Origin: Oscillospiraceae bacterium
GTDB taxonomy: Bacteria; Bacillota_A; Clostridia; Oscillospirales; WRJC01
Direction of reading: 5' to 3'
Assembly (NCBI GenBank): GCA_009785015.1
Contig: WQXD01000186.1
Location: 1-7,265, forward strand
Length of the DNA: 7,265 nucleotides
Shown: positions 1 to 6,256 of the stretch, one piece after another
Layout: each line of letters begins with the position of its first letter
Numbering within the stretch: the stretch's first letter is position 1
The notes under the pieces: model-generated
The model's input: only the letters and a program-made list of their open reading frames with translations
Databases searched by the model: none
Told to the model about the DNA's origin: nothing
Made by a program: the position numbers and the translations under genes

Positions 1-6
1 GTTTTT

Positions 7-106
7 CGTCATTGCGAGTGTAGCGAAGCAATCCAGAAAGGCAAATATTTATGATACATCCATCTTTTTACTGGATTGCTTCGTCGCTTCGTTCCTCGCA
101 ATGACG
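7..106. repeat. Palindromic intergenic repeat, CATTGCGAG family
   Basis: Two inverted arms face each other: 7-36 (30 nt) and 71-106 (36 nt). Both begin, read inward, with CGTCATTGCGAG and end with CGAAGCAATCCAG. The right arm is six bases longer in the middle because CGAAG-type units are repeated. The spacer 37-70 is AT-rich and shows no gene. A transcript of either strand would fold into a long hairpin. The element begins 14 bp after the stop codon of the dehydrogenase at 121-123, so it could protect or end that mRNA. There is no U-tract on the minus-strand exit side, so it is not a standard intrinsic terminator. From memory, arms of this type recur as dispersed repeats in many unrelated bacterial genomes; this was not checked. 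Confidence 0.8.
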
Positions 107-120
107 GTTCTGGGACAGGT

Positions 121-1083
121 CTAATTGACAAACATGACCCTGTTTGCAAATTCCGTTTTGTCTTTCAAAACGGCGAACGCCTCGTTGCAGCGCTCAAGGG
201 CGAATCTGTGGCTTATCATGTTTTCAAGCGGGAGCCGTCCGCCGGAGATCAGCGAGAGCACAATCTGCCATTCGTTTCTAAACGAGTTGAACATGCTGTT
301 CCACGAGCCTTTCATGGAAAGCTGTTTTCTTAGGATATGCCAGTATGATTTCTGCGAGATTTTGACGTCGCCCCCGGGGTTGCCCATCAATACGACGTTT
401 CCGAACGGTTTGACGGCTTCAAGCCCCGCCTCGAGCGCCGAAGAGGCCCCCGTGCCTTCGATGAAAACGTCGATTTTTTGCTTTTCGTATACTTCAAATC
501 CGAGGCTTTTTGCGTAATCGAGTTTTCTTTTGTCTATATCCGTGAAATATACGCCCGCCGCGCCGTTTATCTTCGATATATAGCCCATAATGAGCCCTAT
601 GGCCCCCGCTCCGGTGATCAAAACGCCGTCCCCCGTCTTTATATCCCCGAGATAGACGCTGTGAAGGGCTACCGCTGCGGGCTCTGTCATGGCGAGCACG
701 TCGTAAGCGATATTTGAATCGACATACAGGATGTTTTCGTTTTTTACAGCGAGATATTCGGCGAACCCGCCGTCCCTGCGCGAGCCGTAATAGTCGTAAT
801 TTTCGCAGCAGACATATTCGCCTATCTGGCACATCGCGCATTTTTTGCACGGCAGAAGCGGAAAAATCACCGCTTTTCTCCCCGTTTTCTCGTCGAGCCC
901 GGCGAATTCGTGCCCGATTATGATCGGATAATGATACGCCCCCTTGTCAAACACCCTCGATACGTCGCTTCCGCATATCCCCGCCGCCATTATTTTTATC
1001 AATGTCTCGCCTTCTCCGGCGACGGGGCAGGGGACGTCGGAAAAGCGCAGATCGTTTACGGAGTACAGTACAGCCGCTTTCAT
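121..1083 (-). CDS. Zinc-dependent MDR dehydrogenase, galactitol-1-phosphate 5-dehydrogenase-like
   Basis: This is a 320-residue cytoplasmic medium-chain dehydrogenase, likely oxidising a sugar alcohol or sugar phosphate with NAD(H). Visible catalytic-zinc ligands are Cys37 in GICGSD, His58-Glu59 in GHEF and Glu134 in TEP. The structural zinc site is Cys79, Cys82, Cys85 and Cys93. The Rossmann glycine motif GAGAIG is at 158-163 and an acidic residue, Asp182, follows the second strand, favouring NAD over NADP. Segments such as GAYHYPIIIGHEF, YGSRRDGGFAEY and LRKQLSMKGSW resemble E. coli GatD as I recall it. The protein is about 25 residues shorter than GatD, mostly because a loop near residues 62-70 and the linker near 200 are compact. 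No phosphotransferase or tagatose genes lie nearby, so the true substrate is open. The start has a GGGAGG Shine-Dalgarno at 1094-1099 and its own promoter upstream. The family call is firm; the gatD identity is only a resemblance. Confidence 0.88.
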   Translation of the reverse strand: MKAAVLYSVNDLRFSDVPCPVAGEGETLIKIMAAGICGSDVSRVFDKGAYHYPIIIGHEFAGLDEKTGRKAVIFPLLPCKKCAMCQIGEYVCCENYDYYGSRRDGGFAEYLAVKNENILYVDSNIAYDVLAMTEPAAVALHSVYLGDIKTGDGVLITGAGAIGLIMGYISKINGAAGVYFTDIDKRKLDYAKSLGFEVYEKQKIDVFIEGTGASSALEAGLEAVKPFGNVVLMGNPGGDVKISQKSYWHILRKQLSMKGSWNSMFNSFRNEWQIVLSLISGGRLPLENMISHRFALERCNEAFAVLKDKTEFANRVMFVN

Positions 1084-1093
1084 TTTTAAATTT

Positions 1094-1099
1094 CCTCCC
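1094..1099 (-). promoter_or_regulatory. Shine-Dalgarno of the dehydrogenase gene
   Basis: On the minus strand GGGAGG lies ten bases before the ATG at 1083. It is the only strong site nearby and fixes that start. Confidence 0.75.
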
Positions 1100-1124
1100 G
1101 TTTTTTGCTTTAATTTATCATAAT

Positions 1125-1153
1125 ATTATATCACGAAAACGAGCGCAAATCAA
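1125..1153 (-). promoter_or_regulatory. Sigma-70/SigA-type promoter of the dehydrogenase gene
   Basis: On the minus strand a -35 box TTGATT (1148-1153) is followed after exactly 17 bases by a perfect -10 box TATAAT (1125-1130). It lies entirely in the 88-bp gap between the lipoprotein stop (1172) and the dehydrogenase start (1083). Transcription would begin near 1117 and give a leader of roughly 35 nt containing the GGGAGG site. This indicates the dehydrogenase is transcribed independently of the genes upstream. No operator-like palindrome is evident around it. Confidence 0.65.
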
Positions 1154-1171
1154 TACAATTTTTTGAAATTT

Positions 1172-2272
1172 TCATACAAATAATCTTTTTAGCCAATCGA
1201 TTTTTTCTAATGCGAAATTATTGATGTTAATGCGCATGACATTGTATTCATTATTTTCTCTTGCCTCGTCAAAATACAAATAGTCGCCAATAGGATAAAA
1301 AAAATAATTTCTCGAATCCAAGTCAAATACTTGGTTTATGGTTTCGTCATCCGATGAAATTCGATACAAATAACCGTTTGTCTGTACCCGAAAATATAAA
1401 TATCCGCTTTTTTCAAACAAAATCCCTCCGTACTCATTTCCCGTGTTTATTTTTTTCGCACCGCTCCCGTCTTTGTTTGAACTGTATAAATCATAAGTAT
1501 AAGGATTGTCGGTATTTGTATAATTTGTTTGCATATATACCTGATAAAAAATTTTTTCACCTGAAAGATATATTCTGCTTATTGTCGAGGCATATTTGCC
1601 GATAAACGTCGTATCTATTTTTTCAAAATCACCCTCATCATTGTCTTTTTTTTCTTTGGATATTTTATATACTTCATTACCCGACAGCACGTACAGATAT
1701 TCGGTATCAAAACAAAAATCCCCCCATATGTTGCCGTAATAGGTCAATTTCAAGGTTTCGAGGCTTATCGCCCAGATTCCTCCCCAATATAATTTGCCGA
1801 GATATATTTCGTTGTCGTATATGATGTACTGGTCGATGTCGTAAAGGCCGAAAATATTCTCATCGATTTCAATCTTTGATATGTTTCCATCTTTTGGATC
1901 GATTCTGTAAAATCCTTTTGCTTTTGATTCCCGCTCCAAAAAATATATAAAGTCATCGTAGTAATAGATATTATTGATAAAAATAAAATCACATTTTTCG
2001 CCAGAAAAGATCATTTCCTTGTTGCTGCCGTCCTCGTTTATTTTGTATATGTTGCCGTTTTCGTCCAAAAAATAGATTATTTTGCGTTCTCTGTCGTATG
2101 TATATTTGTATGATGTATTTGGTTCAAGGACATACAAGACTTCGACATTGAAATATGTATGTTCTTCTGTTGTGGATTCATTTTCGTTTTTTTCTTCTGT
2201 TGGTGCAACTTCGCCGCACGAACAAAAAAAGACAAAAGCGAACAATAATATGTAGAGCAAACGTTTTTTCAT
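1172..2272 (-). CDS. Secreted lipoprotein with beta-propeller (DUF5050-like) repeats
   Basis: This is a 366-residue protein of unknown function. The N-terminus has basic residues 2-4, a hydrophobic stretch 5-16 and Cys17/Cys19; Cys19, with Ser at -1, is the likelier lipidated residue. A low-complexity Glu/Asn/Thr linker (about 23-38) follows, typical of a membrane tether. From about 62 to 356 come six or seven degenerate repeats of roughly 35-45 residues, each pairing an aromatic strand (IIYFLD, YLYVL, YLYFRV, YLYFDE) with a strand such as IYKINEDGS, FYRIDPKDG, VYKISKE or YLYRISSDD. This is the pattern of YWTD/DUF5050 six-bladed propellers found in many Firmicute surface proteins, which usually bind ligands or other proteins. 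It is AT-rich compared with the cobalamin genes. A weak AAAGG Shine-Dalgarno precedes the ATG. The gene begins only 25 bp from the repeat element at 2298-2710. The fold is inferred from strand patterns. Confidence 0.8.
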   Translation of the reverse strand: MKKRLLYILLFAFVFFCSCGEVAPTEEKNENESTTEEHTYFNVEVLYVLEPNTSYKYTYDRERKIIYFLDENGNIYKINEDGSNKEMIFSGEKCDFIFINNIYYYDDFIYFLERESKAKGFYRIDPKDGNISKIEIDENIFGLYDIDQYIIYDNEIYLGKLYWGGIWAISLETLKLTYYGNIWGDFCFDTEYLYVLSGNEVYKISKEKKDNDEGDFEKIDTTFIGKYASTISRIYLSGEKIFYQVYMQTNYTNTDNPYTYDLYSSNKDGSGAKKINTGNEYGGILFEKSGYLYFRVQTNGYLYRISSDDETINQVFDLDSRNYFFYPIGDYLYFDEARENNEYNVMRININNFALEKIDWLKRLFV

Positions 2273-2308
2273 ACAAACAGCCTTTCATCAAACCACCAAA
2301 CAACAAGC

Positions 2309-2337
2309 AAAATAACTTAATAACGTGAGTTCGACAA
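2309..2337 (-). promoter_or_regulatory. Possible promoter of the lipoprotein gene inside the repeat element
   Basis: On the minus strand TTGTCG (2332-2337, four of six matches to the -35 consensus) is followed after 17 bases by TATTTT (2309-2314, four of six to the -10). Both boxes lie in the outer part of the element's left arm. Transcription would start around 2302, giving a leader of about 30 nt before the lipoprotein ATG at 2272. The equivalent site in the right arm, reading outward on the plus strand, has lost the -35. Weak match; a guess based on spacing and position. Confidence 0.35.
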
Positions 2338-2365
2338 GAGAAATGGCGAAAAATGATGGGAAAAT

Positions 2366-2425
2366 GGGGGTTATCTTAGCCTCACTTGCTAAAGGGAGGG
2401 GGACCGCCGCAGCGGTGGGAGGATT
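2366..2425 (+). repeat. Inner inverted-repeat arm, left copy
   Basis: Sixty bases that match the reverse complement of 2589-2648 at all but three positions. The arm contains two small hairpins of its own: CCTCACTTGCTAAAGGGAGG, near-palindromic (the right copy is a better palindrome), and ACCGC-CGCA-GCGGT, perfect. Short Firmicute repeats with CCTCCC...GGGAGG ends look similar from memory; not verified. Confidence 0.85.
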
Positions 2426-2588
2426 TGGAGCCTGATTCCGAAATGGTAATTTTACATGCGCAGCAATACAAAAAACATAACCCGAACCTCAAGCCAAAGG
2501 CCCGGTAATTTCATAATAAAGACGATAAAAAAGAAATATGTTTACAGTGTTATTTCATTCTTGACAGACCGCGGCAAATCAAATTTCG

Positions 2589-2648
2589 AATCCCCCCACC
2601 GCTGCGGCGGTCCCCCTCCCTTTAGCAAGGGAGGCTAAGAAAACCCCC
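2589..2648 (-). repeat. Inner inverted-repeat arm, right copy
   Basis: Inverted partner of 2366-2425 (57 of 60 identical). Here the CCTCCC-TTGCTAA-AGGGAGG hairpin is intact, whereas the left copy carries an A-for-C change in the stem. This arm is therefore probably closer to the ancestral form. Confidence 0.85.
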
Positions 2649-2737
2649 GTATATTCGTCGTTTTCCCTTGATTTCCCCTCGAACTCACGTTAATACTTTG
2701 CTTGTTGTTTTTCGTTTATACTTTGATTAAGATCCCA

Positions 2738-3454
2738 CTAATGCGCATCTAAATAGCAAATAAAACGATGGGAGGAGCTATAATCGAAATATATCGGAAG
2801 TCCAACAGAGCATGACGCGGCAAATGTGGAATTGTACAAATGTTCTCCGTTCTCTACCAAAATGTTCGCAAGTCCTGTATTCGGGCATCCATCATAGAAT
2901 TCACATATAAACGAATCAGCAGGTATGCATTCGGCTATCAAAGAAACATCAAATTCATAGTCCAGTTCCAAACTTATTTTATTTTGCTCTATGTCAGTTC
3001 CAAGACCATACAAAACCAATGCGGCGTTAAACTCTTCAATTACACCTTCAGAACCAAATTGTTCCCACACGATCTCACGAAACTCCGTCAATTCCGCATA
3101 CGAATATTTAACCTCAAAAAAGCGCACTTTGTCGCTTTCTTTCAGCCCGTTCGGCACAATATCCATATCGGTCACGAGAATGCACAAGCGTCGTGTACCA
3201 TCTTCGTCCGATTTGAAATAAGCGCCAGCGTAATACTTTTCTTCGTCGATCGAATTGCGGAAATTGTAGTCTATGTTCAAAAGTTTTTGCTCCGGGTTTG
3301 TCGATGCATAATCATATTGAGCAGCGCCCAAAGGAATGGGAGTCTCATAATCAATTCGCGAGGTAGAGGCAACGGACGGCAACATTGCCGCAACCAAAAG
3401 AATAATTGCCGTGAACAATAGGAACGCTACTCTTTTTGTTTTCGAAATTTTCAT
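2738..3454 (-). CDS. Secreted S1-protease-propeptide-like protein, probably truncated
   Basis: A 238-residue exported protein without a firm family assignment. Residues 2-8 are basic, 9-28 hydrophobic, with likely signal-peptidase cleavage after Ala29 (SVA). The mature part has the strand-helix rhythm of streptogrisin/alpha-lytic protease propeptides: YYAGAYF (75-80), LCILVTD (90-96), KYSYAELTEFREIVWEQF (116-133) and TDIEQNKISLEL (153-164). It is followed by GEHLYNSTFAASCSVGLPIY (203-222), resembling the first strands of the S1 domain. The protein ends in FICYLDAH, where intact relatives would carry a T-A-G-H-type motif with the catalytic His; no Asp/Ser triad regions follow. The stop is 27 bp from the repeat element, so the 3' part was probably lost. 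The start at 3454 is preferred over the ATGs at 3475 and 3472 because of AAGAGG six bases upstream. It starts 21 bp after the cobD stop and may be read through from that operon. It could instead be a genuine short secreted protein. Confidence 0.55.
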   Translation of the reverse strand: MKISKTKRVAFLLFTAIILLVAAMLPSVASTSRIDYETPIPLGAAQYDYASTNPEQKLLNIDYNFRNSIDEEKYYAGAYFKSDEDGTRRLCILVTDMDIVPNGLKESDKVRFFEVKYSYAELTEFREIVWEQFGSEGVIEEFNAALVLYGLGTDIEQNKISLELDYEFDVSLIAECIPADSFICEFYDGCPNTGLANILVENGEHLYNSTFAASCSVGLPIYFDYSSSHRFICYLDAH

Positions 3455-3460
3455 AATTAT

Positions 3461-3466
3461 CCTCTT
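3461..3466 (-). promoter_or_regulatory. Shine-Dalgarno that decides the 3454 start
   Basis: AAGAGG on the minus strand, six bases from the ATG at 3454. The two earlier in-frame ATGs (3475, 3472) lie directly after the cobD stop and have no comparable site, so the seven extra residues they would add are probably not made. Confidence 0.65.
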
Positions 3467-3475
3467 TGCCATCAT

Positions 3476-4537
3476 TTATACTTCTTTCAGCGCATTGACG
3501 AACAGTCGGTTTTTTTCGCGGGTCAAAACGGCGCATCTGTAATAGCCCGGGCCCAGCCCCGCGAAATTGGCGCAGTCCCTTATCACGATCCCCCTTTTTT
3601 TGAGTTCGCCGTACAGATCGATCTGCCGCGGGCAGTAAAAAAATATGAAATTCGCGTGCGCCGGATAAACCGTCATACCAGCGCGCCTAAGCTCTCCGGA
3701 TATATATCCGCGTTCTTTTTTTACGTACTCGCGGGTATTTTTTATATACTCCCCCGCATATTCCAGCGCGGCGGCCCCCGCGGCCCCGGCCACGTTCGAC
3801 ACGGCCCAGTCCGGCCCGCAAAAGCGCATACGGGAAATCAAGGCCGTATCTCCGCATATCGCATATCCGAGCCTGAGCCCCGGCATTGCGAATATTTTCG
3901 TGAAGGCCTTCAATACAATGACATTTTTGCGGCTTTCTATCAGCGCCTTGGCCGAACAAGCGCGCGAATTTTCGGCAAAATCCAAAAAACACTCGTCGAC
4001 AAGCAAAACCGAGCCGGCCGCTTCGCAGGCCGAAGCCATTTCTTCTAAAAGTCCCATATCCGTAAGATTCCCCGTTGGGTTATTCGGATTGCATATAAAC
4101 ACGATATCAGGCAGCGCGGAAAAAATGAGCTGCGCGATGTCTTTTTCGATATCGAAATTGTTTTCTTTTTTTCGCGTATAGTATATTATTTCCGCTCCCG
4201 CCGCCCTTCCGGCGCGCTCATAATCCGAAAAAGAGGGCGCGGCCACAAGCGCTTTTTTGGGTTTTACGGCATAACAGAGCCGGAATAAGATATCCGACGC
4301 GCCGGCCATGCAAAATATATTTGATTTGTCAGCGCTTTCAAACTCGGCAAGCTTTGCCTTCAGCAGGCGGCAGTCCGAATCCGGATACACATTTGAATTT
4401 TCAAGCGCTCTTTTCGCCGCCGAGACGGCTCCTTCGGGCATTCCGAGCGGATTTATACTCGCCGAAAAATCGGTCATATTTTCTTTTACGAGTCCGTTTT
4501 CGTCGTATATATCGCCGCCGTGCGTATATTCATACAT
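3476..4537 (-). CDS. cobD: L-threonine-O-3-phosphate decarboxylase, CobD type
   Basis: A 353-residue PLP enzyme of the fold-type I, histidinol-phosphate aminotransferase-like family. CobD decarboxylates L-threonine O-3-phosphate to (R)-1-amino-2-propanol O-2-phosphate, the linker that joins the corrin ring to the nucleotide loop of cobalamin. Visible are the N-terminal HGGDIY (6-11), SASINPLG (25-32), GASDILFRL near 79-87, the CNPNNPTG loop (149-156), Asp181 that pairs with the PLP nitrogen, the Schiff-base Lys214 in LKAFTKIFAMPGLRLGYA, Arg222, and Arg334 near the C-terminus as likely substrate-carboxylate ligand. Length is normal for the family. Its ATG overlaps the cbiB stop by 8 nt (ATGTATGA), implying translational coupling, and no strong Shine-Dalgarno of its own is seen. 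The sequence alone cannot exclude a histidinol-phosphate aminotransferase, but the HGG start and cbiB next door argue for CobD. Confidence 0.88.
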   Translation of the reverse strand: MYEYTHGGDIYDENGLVKENMTDFSASINPLGMPEGAVSAAKRALENSNVYPDSDCRLLKAKLAEFESADKSNIFCMAGASDILFRLCYAVKPKKALVAAPSFSDYERAGRAAGAEIIYYTRKKENNFDIEKDIAQLIFSALPDIVFICNPNNPTGNLTDMGLLEEMASACEAAGSVLLVDECFLDFAENSRACSAKALIESRKNVIVLKAFTKIFAMPGLRLGYAICGDTALISRMRFCGPDWAVSNVAGAAGAAALEYAGEYIKNTREYVKKERGYISGELRRAGMTVYPAHANFIFFYCPRQIDLYGELKKRGIVIRDCANFAGLGPGYYRCAVLTREKNRLFVNALKEV

Positions 4538-5489
4538 AAAAATACAACACCAGCCTAATCAAAATTCCGCCAAAAAGCGCCGTCGCCGCAGTTGCGTACA
4601 TCAGGCGGTTGGCTAAGCCTATATCCTCCCTCGTCACGGGCCGCAACGGGTCGCCGATCACGGGCTTTTTGACCAATACGCCCCGGTAATAAGCGTCGCC
4701 GGACAACAAAACCCCGAGCGCGCCCGCGCATACGGATTCGGTCTGCGCGGAATTGGGGCTTTTGTGGTTATATCTGTCGCGAAAAAATATTTTTACAGCC
4801 TGCCTTGCGTTCATGCGGCATACCGCCGAGGCGAAAATCATAAAAAGCGCGGCGATTCTCGAAGGTATGAAGTTGGCGGCGTCGTCCGCGCGCGCGGCGA
4901 ATTTGCCGAACCAGGCGTATTTTTCGTCTTTGTAGCCTATCATGGAATCGAGCGTGCTGATTGCCTTGTAGGCAAGTCCCAGCGGGGCGCCCCCGATAAA
5001 CAGATACATCATGGGCGCGATCACGCCGTCTGCGAGATTTTCCGCTATTGTCTCGACTGCCGCTTTTGATATTTGTTCCTCATTCAGGTCCTGCGTGTCG
5101 CGCCCCACTATATATGACAAATACAGCCGGGCCTTCCCGATGTCATTTTGCTCCAGCGCGCGGTAAACTTTCATACTCTCGTCCTTTAAGGCCTTTGCGG
5201 CGAGTATCTGATAACAGAGCCCGATTTCGGCGGCGAGCCCGAGCGCGAAATGCGCTTTATACAGCAAAAAAAGCAAGGCGTAAGAGGCGGTATATGCGCC
5301 CGCAATCAAAAACACCGAAAGAAGAGCCCCCAAAGCAAAAGCCGCCGCCCTGTGCCGCCCCTCTTTTCGCAGGCGAGAACCCGCAGAGATGATATTGCCC
5401 ATTATGCGAACGGGATGAAAACTGTAGACGGGGTCGCCGAAAATACAGTCCAAAACAAACCCCGCGAGCACGACGCAGATAATTTTCAT
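4530..5489 (-). CDS. cbiB: Adenosylcobinamide-phosphate synthase CbiB
   Basis: A 319-residue integral membrane enzyme that condenses adenosylcobyric acid with aminopropanol phosphate (the product of the next gene) to give adenosylcobinamide phosphate. Family motifs run in order: LDCIFGDP (13-20), HPVRIMG (25-31), IVGRDT (127-132), AAVETIAENLADGVIAPM (143-160), YKAISTLDSMIGYK (174-187), FIPSRI (207-212), HKSPNSAQTESVCAGALGV (242-260) and GDPLRPVTREDI (279-290). Hydrophobic segments are near 3-12, 48-77, 82-100, 155-172, 210-225 and 296-317. The 242-260 motif differs from the proteobacterial HRSPNAGWPEA form; I believe this is a normal Clostridia variant. The start at 5489 forms a classic ATGA overlap with the ATPase stop, with GGGAGAG nearby upstream. 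An earlier in-frame ATG at 5507 would add six residues but has its purine run directly abutting it. High confidence. Confidence 0.94.
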   Translation of the reverse strand: MKIICVVLAGFVLDCIFGDPVYSFHPVRIMGNIISAGSRLRKEGRHRAAAFALGALLSVFLIAGAYTASYALLFLLYKAHFALGLAAEIGLCYQILAAKALKDESMKVYRALEQNDIGKARLYLSYIVGRDTQDLNEEQISKAAVETIAENLADGVIAPMMYLFIGGAPLGLAYKAISTLDSMIGYKDEKYAWFGKFAARADDAANFIPSRIAALFMIFASAVCRMNARQAVKIFFRDRYNHKSPNSAQTESVCAGALGVLLSGDAYYRGVLVKKPVIGDPLRPVTREDIGLANRLMYATAATALFGGILIRLVLYFYV

Positions 5490-6256
5490 ACTCCAAAGCT
5501 CTCCCATCTCTTCAGGGCGTCCCTCATATACTGCGCCACGTCGATTTCATAGACGTTTTTTAAGAGGCCGTCGGTTATCACTTCCCGCGTTTTGCCTTTG
5601 GCCTTTATCTCGCCGTTTTTCATGACCATGATATTGTCGGAAAGCCGCAGGGCGAGATTTATGTCGTGCAAAACGCCGACAACCGCCCGGTTTTTTTGCT
5701 TTGCCCAGGCTTTCAGGTATTCGATGAGCTCGATCTGGTATTTCAAGTCGAGATGGTTGGTGGGCTCGTCCAAGAGTATGATCTCCGGATCCTGCGCGAG
5801 CGTCCTCGCCAAAAATACCCGCTGGAGCTGGCCTCCGGAGAGCTGCGTTATCTTTTTGTCTTTGTCGCCGGTCAGATCCGCCGCCTCAAGGCAGCGCATA
5901 ACGCAGGCTTTGTCCTCTTCGGAAGGCAGCCCCAAAAGCCGGTCTTTTATGTGCAGATAGCGCCCCATCATCACCGTTTCGAACACGCTGTAGGAAAAAT
6001 ATATCCCCGAACTCTGGGTCAGCATGGCTATTTTCAGCGAAATTTCCCTGTGTTTCATTTTTTTGACGGATTTGCCGCCGATTTTTACATCGCCCCGAAA
6101 CGGCAGAAGGTTTGCCACCGTCTTTAACAGCGTCGTTTTGCCGCAGCCGTTGGGCCCGATTATCGAAAGGTTTTCGCTTTCTTTCAAATTCAGGGATATA
6201 TTTTGTATGACGTCGGTCCCGTTATACCCGGCGCACACATTGTCGAGTGTCAGCAT
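5486..6256 (-). CDS. ABC transporter ATP-binding protein, BtuD/FecE family, probable corrinoid importer
   Basis: A 256-residue cytoplasmic ATPase that would power import through the permease encoded just upstream. All nucleotide-binding elements are intact: Walker A GPNGCGKTT (34-42), Q-loop Gln81, signature LSGGQLQR (139-146), Walker B ILLDEP (160-165) with D-loop NHLD (167-170), and switch His197 in VLHDINLA. The length and the C-terminal extension after about 235 are usual for the FecE/BtuD/FhuC group. This group serves ferric siderophores, haem or cobalamin. The coupling to cbiB (4-nt ATGA overlap) and cobD is the argument for corrinoids, which is inference from context. The ATG at 6256 overlaps the permease stop by 7 nt and has a GGGAGG Shine-Dalgarno at 6265-6270, inside the permease's last codons, at 8-nt spacing. 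Family call very secure, substrate moderately so. Confidence 0.94.
   Translation of the reverse strand: MLTLDNVCAGYNGTDVIQNISLNLKESENLSIIGPNGCGKTTLLKTVANLLPFRGDVKIGGKSVKKMKHREISLKIAMLTQSSGIYFSYSVFETVMMGRYLHIKDRLLGLPSEEDKACVMRCLEAADLTGDKDKKITQLSGGQLQRVFLARTLAQDPEIILLDEPTNHLDLKYQIELIEYLKAWAKQKNRAVVGVLHDINLALRLSDNIMVMKNGEIKAKGKTREVITDGLLKNVYEIDVAQYMRDALKRWESFGV

Larger units (their letters stand above)
2298..2710. mobile_element. MITE-like element with long composite inverted repeats
   Basis: A 413-bp element fills the 465-bp gap between the lipoprotein and the truncated protease-like gene. Its outermost 14 nt match perfectly in inverted orientation (2298-2311 and 2697-2710, AAACAACAAGCAAA). 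A second perfect 14-nt block, TAACGTGAGTTCGA, is at 2321-2334 and 2679-2692. The stretches between these blocks and the inner arms are only loosely similar. The inner arms, 2366-2425 and 2589-2648, match at 57 of 60 positions. The 163-nt centre has no convincing coding region: the plus-strand ORF there (2456-2638) has low-complexity content and runs into the right arm. No transposase is present, so any movement would need one supplied in trans. A clear target-site duplication could not be identified; ATCAAA at 2287-2292 and TTTGAT at 2722-2727 are in inverted, not direct, orientation. Confidence 0.65.

Noticed and set aside
1141..1171. Possible terminator after the lipoprotein gene
   Set aside because: Only a short AT-only palindrome (GAAATTTTC) is present, too weak a stem and without a proper U-tract.
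2571..2576. TTGACA as a plus-strand -35 box in the element centre
   Set aside because: No -10-like sequence lies 15-19 bases downstream; that position is the GC-rich start of the right inner arm.
2456..2638. Plus-strand ORF of 60 codons inside the repeat element
   Set aside because: Its C-terminal half is just the inverted-repeat arm in translation, and there is no convincing ribosome-binding site.
2298..2710. CRISPR array or attachment sites
   Set aside because: There are only two inverted copies, no regular direct repeats with spacers, and no integrase.
2840..3421. Long plus-strand ORF (193 codons) opposite the protease-like gene
   Set aside because: It lies wholly antisense to a gene with a good signal peptide and Shine-Dalgarno; its translation has no recognisable domain.
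5490..5507. Upstream ATG for cbiB at 5507
   Set aside because: The purine run abuts that ATG with no spacing, while the ATG at 5489 makes an ATGA overlap with the ATPase stop and brings the LDxxxGDP motif to its usual place.
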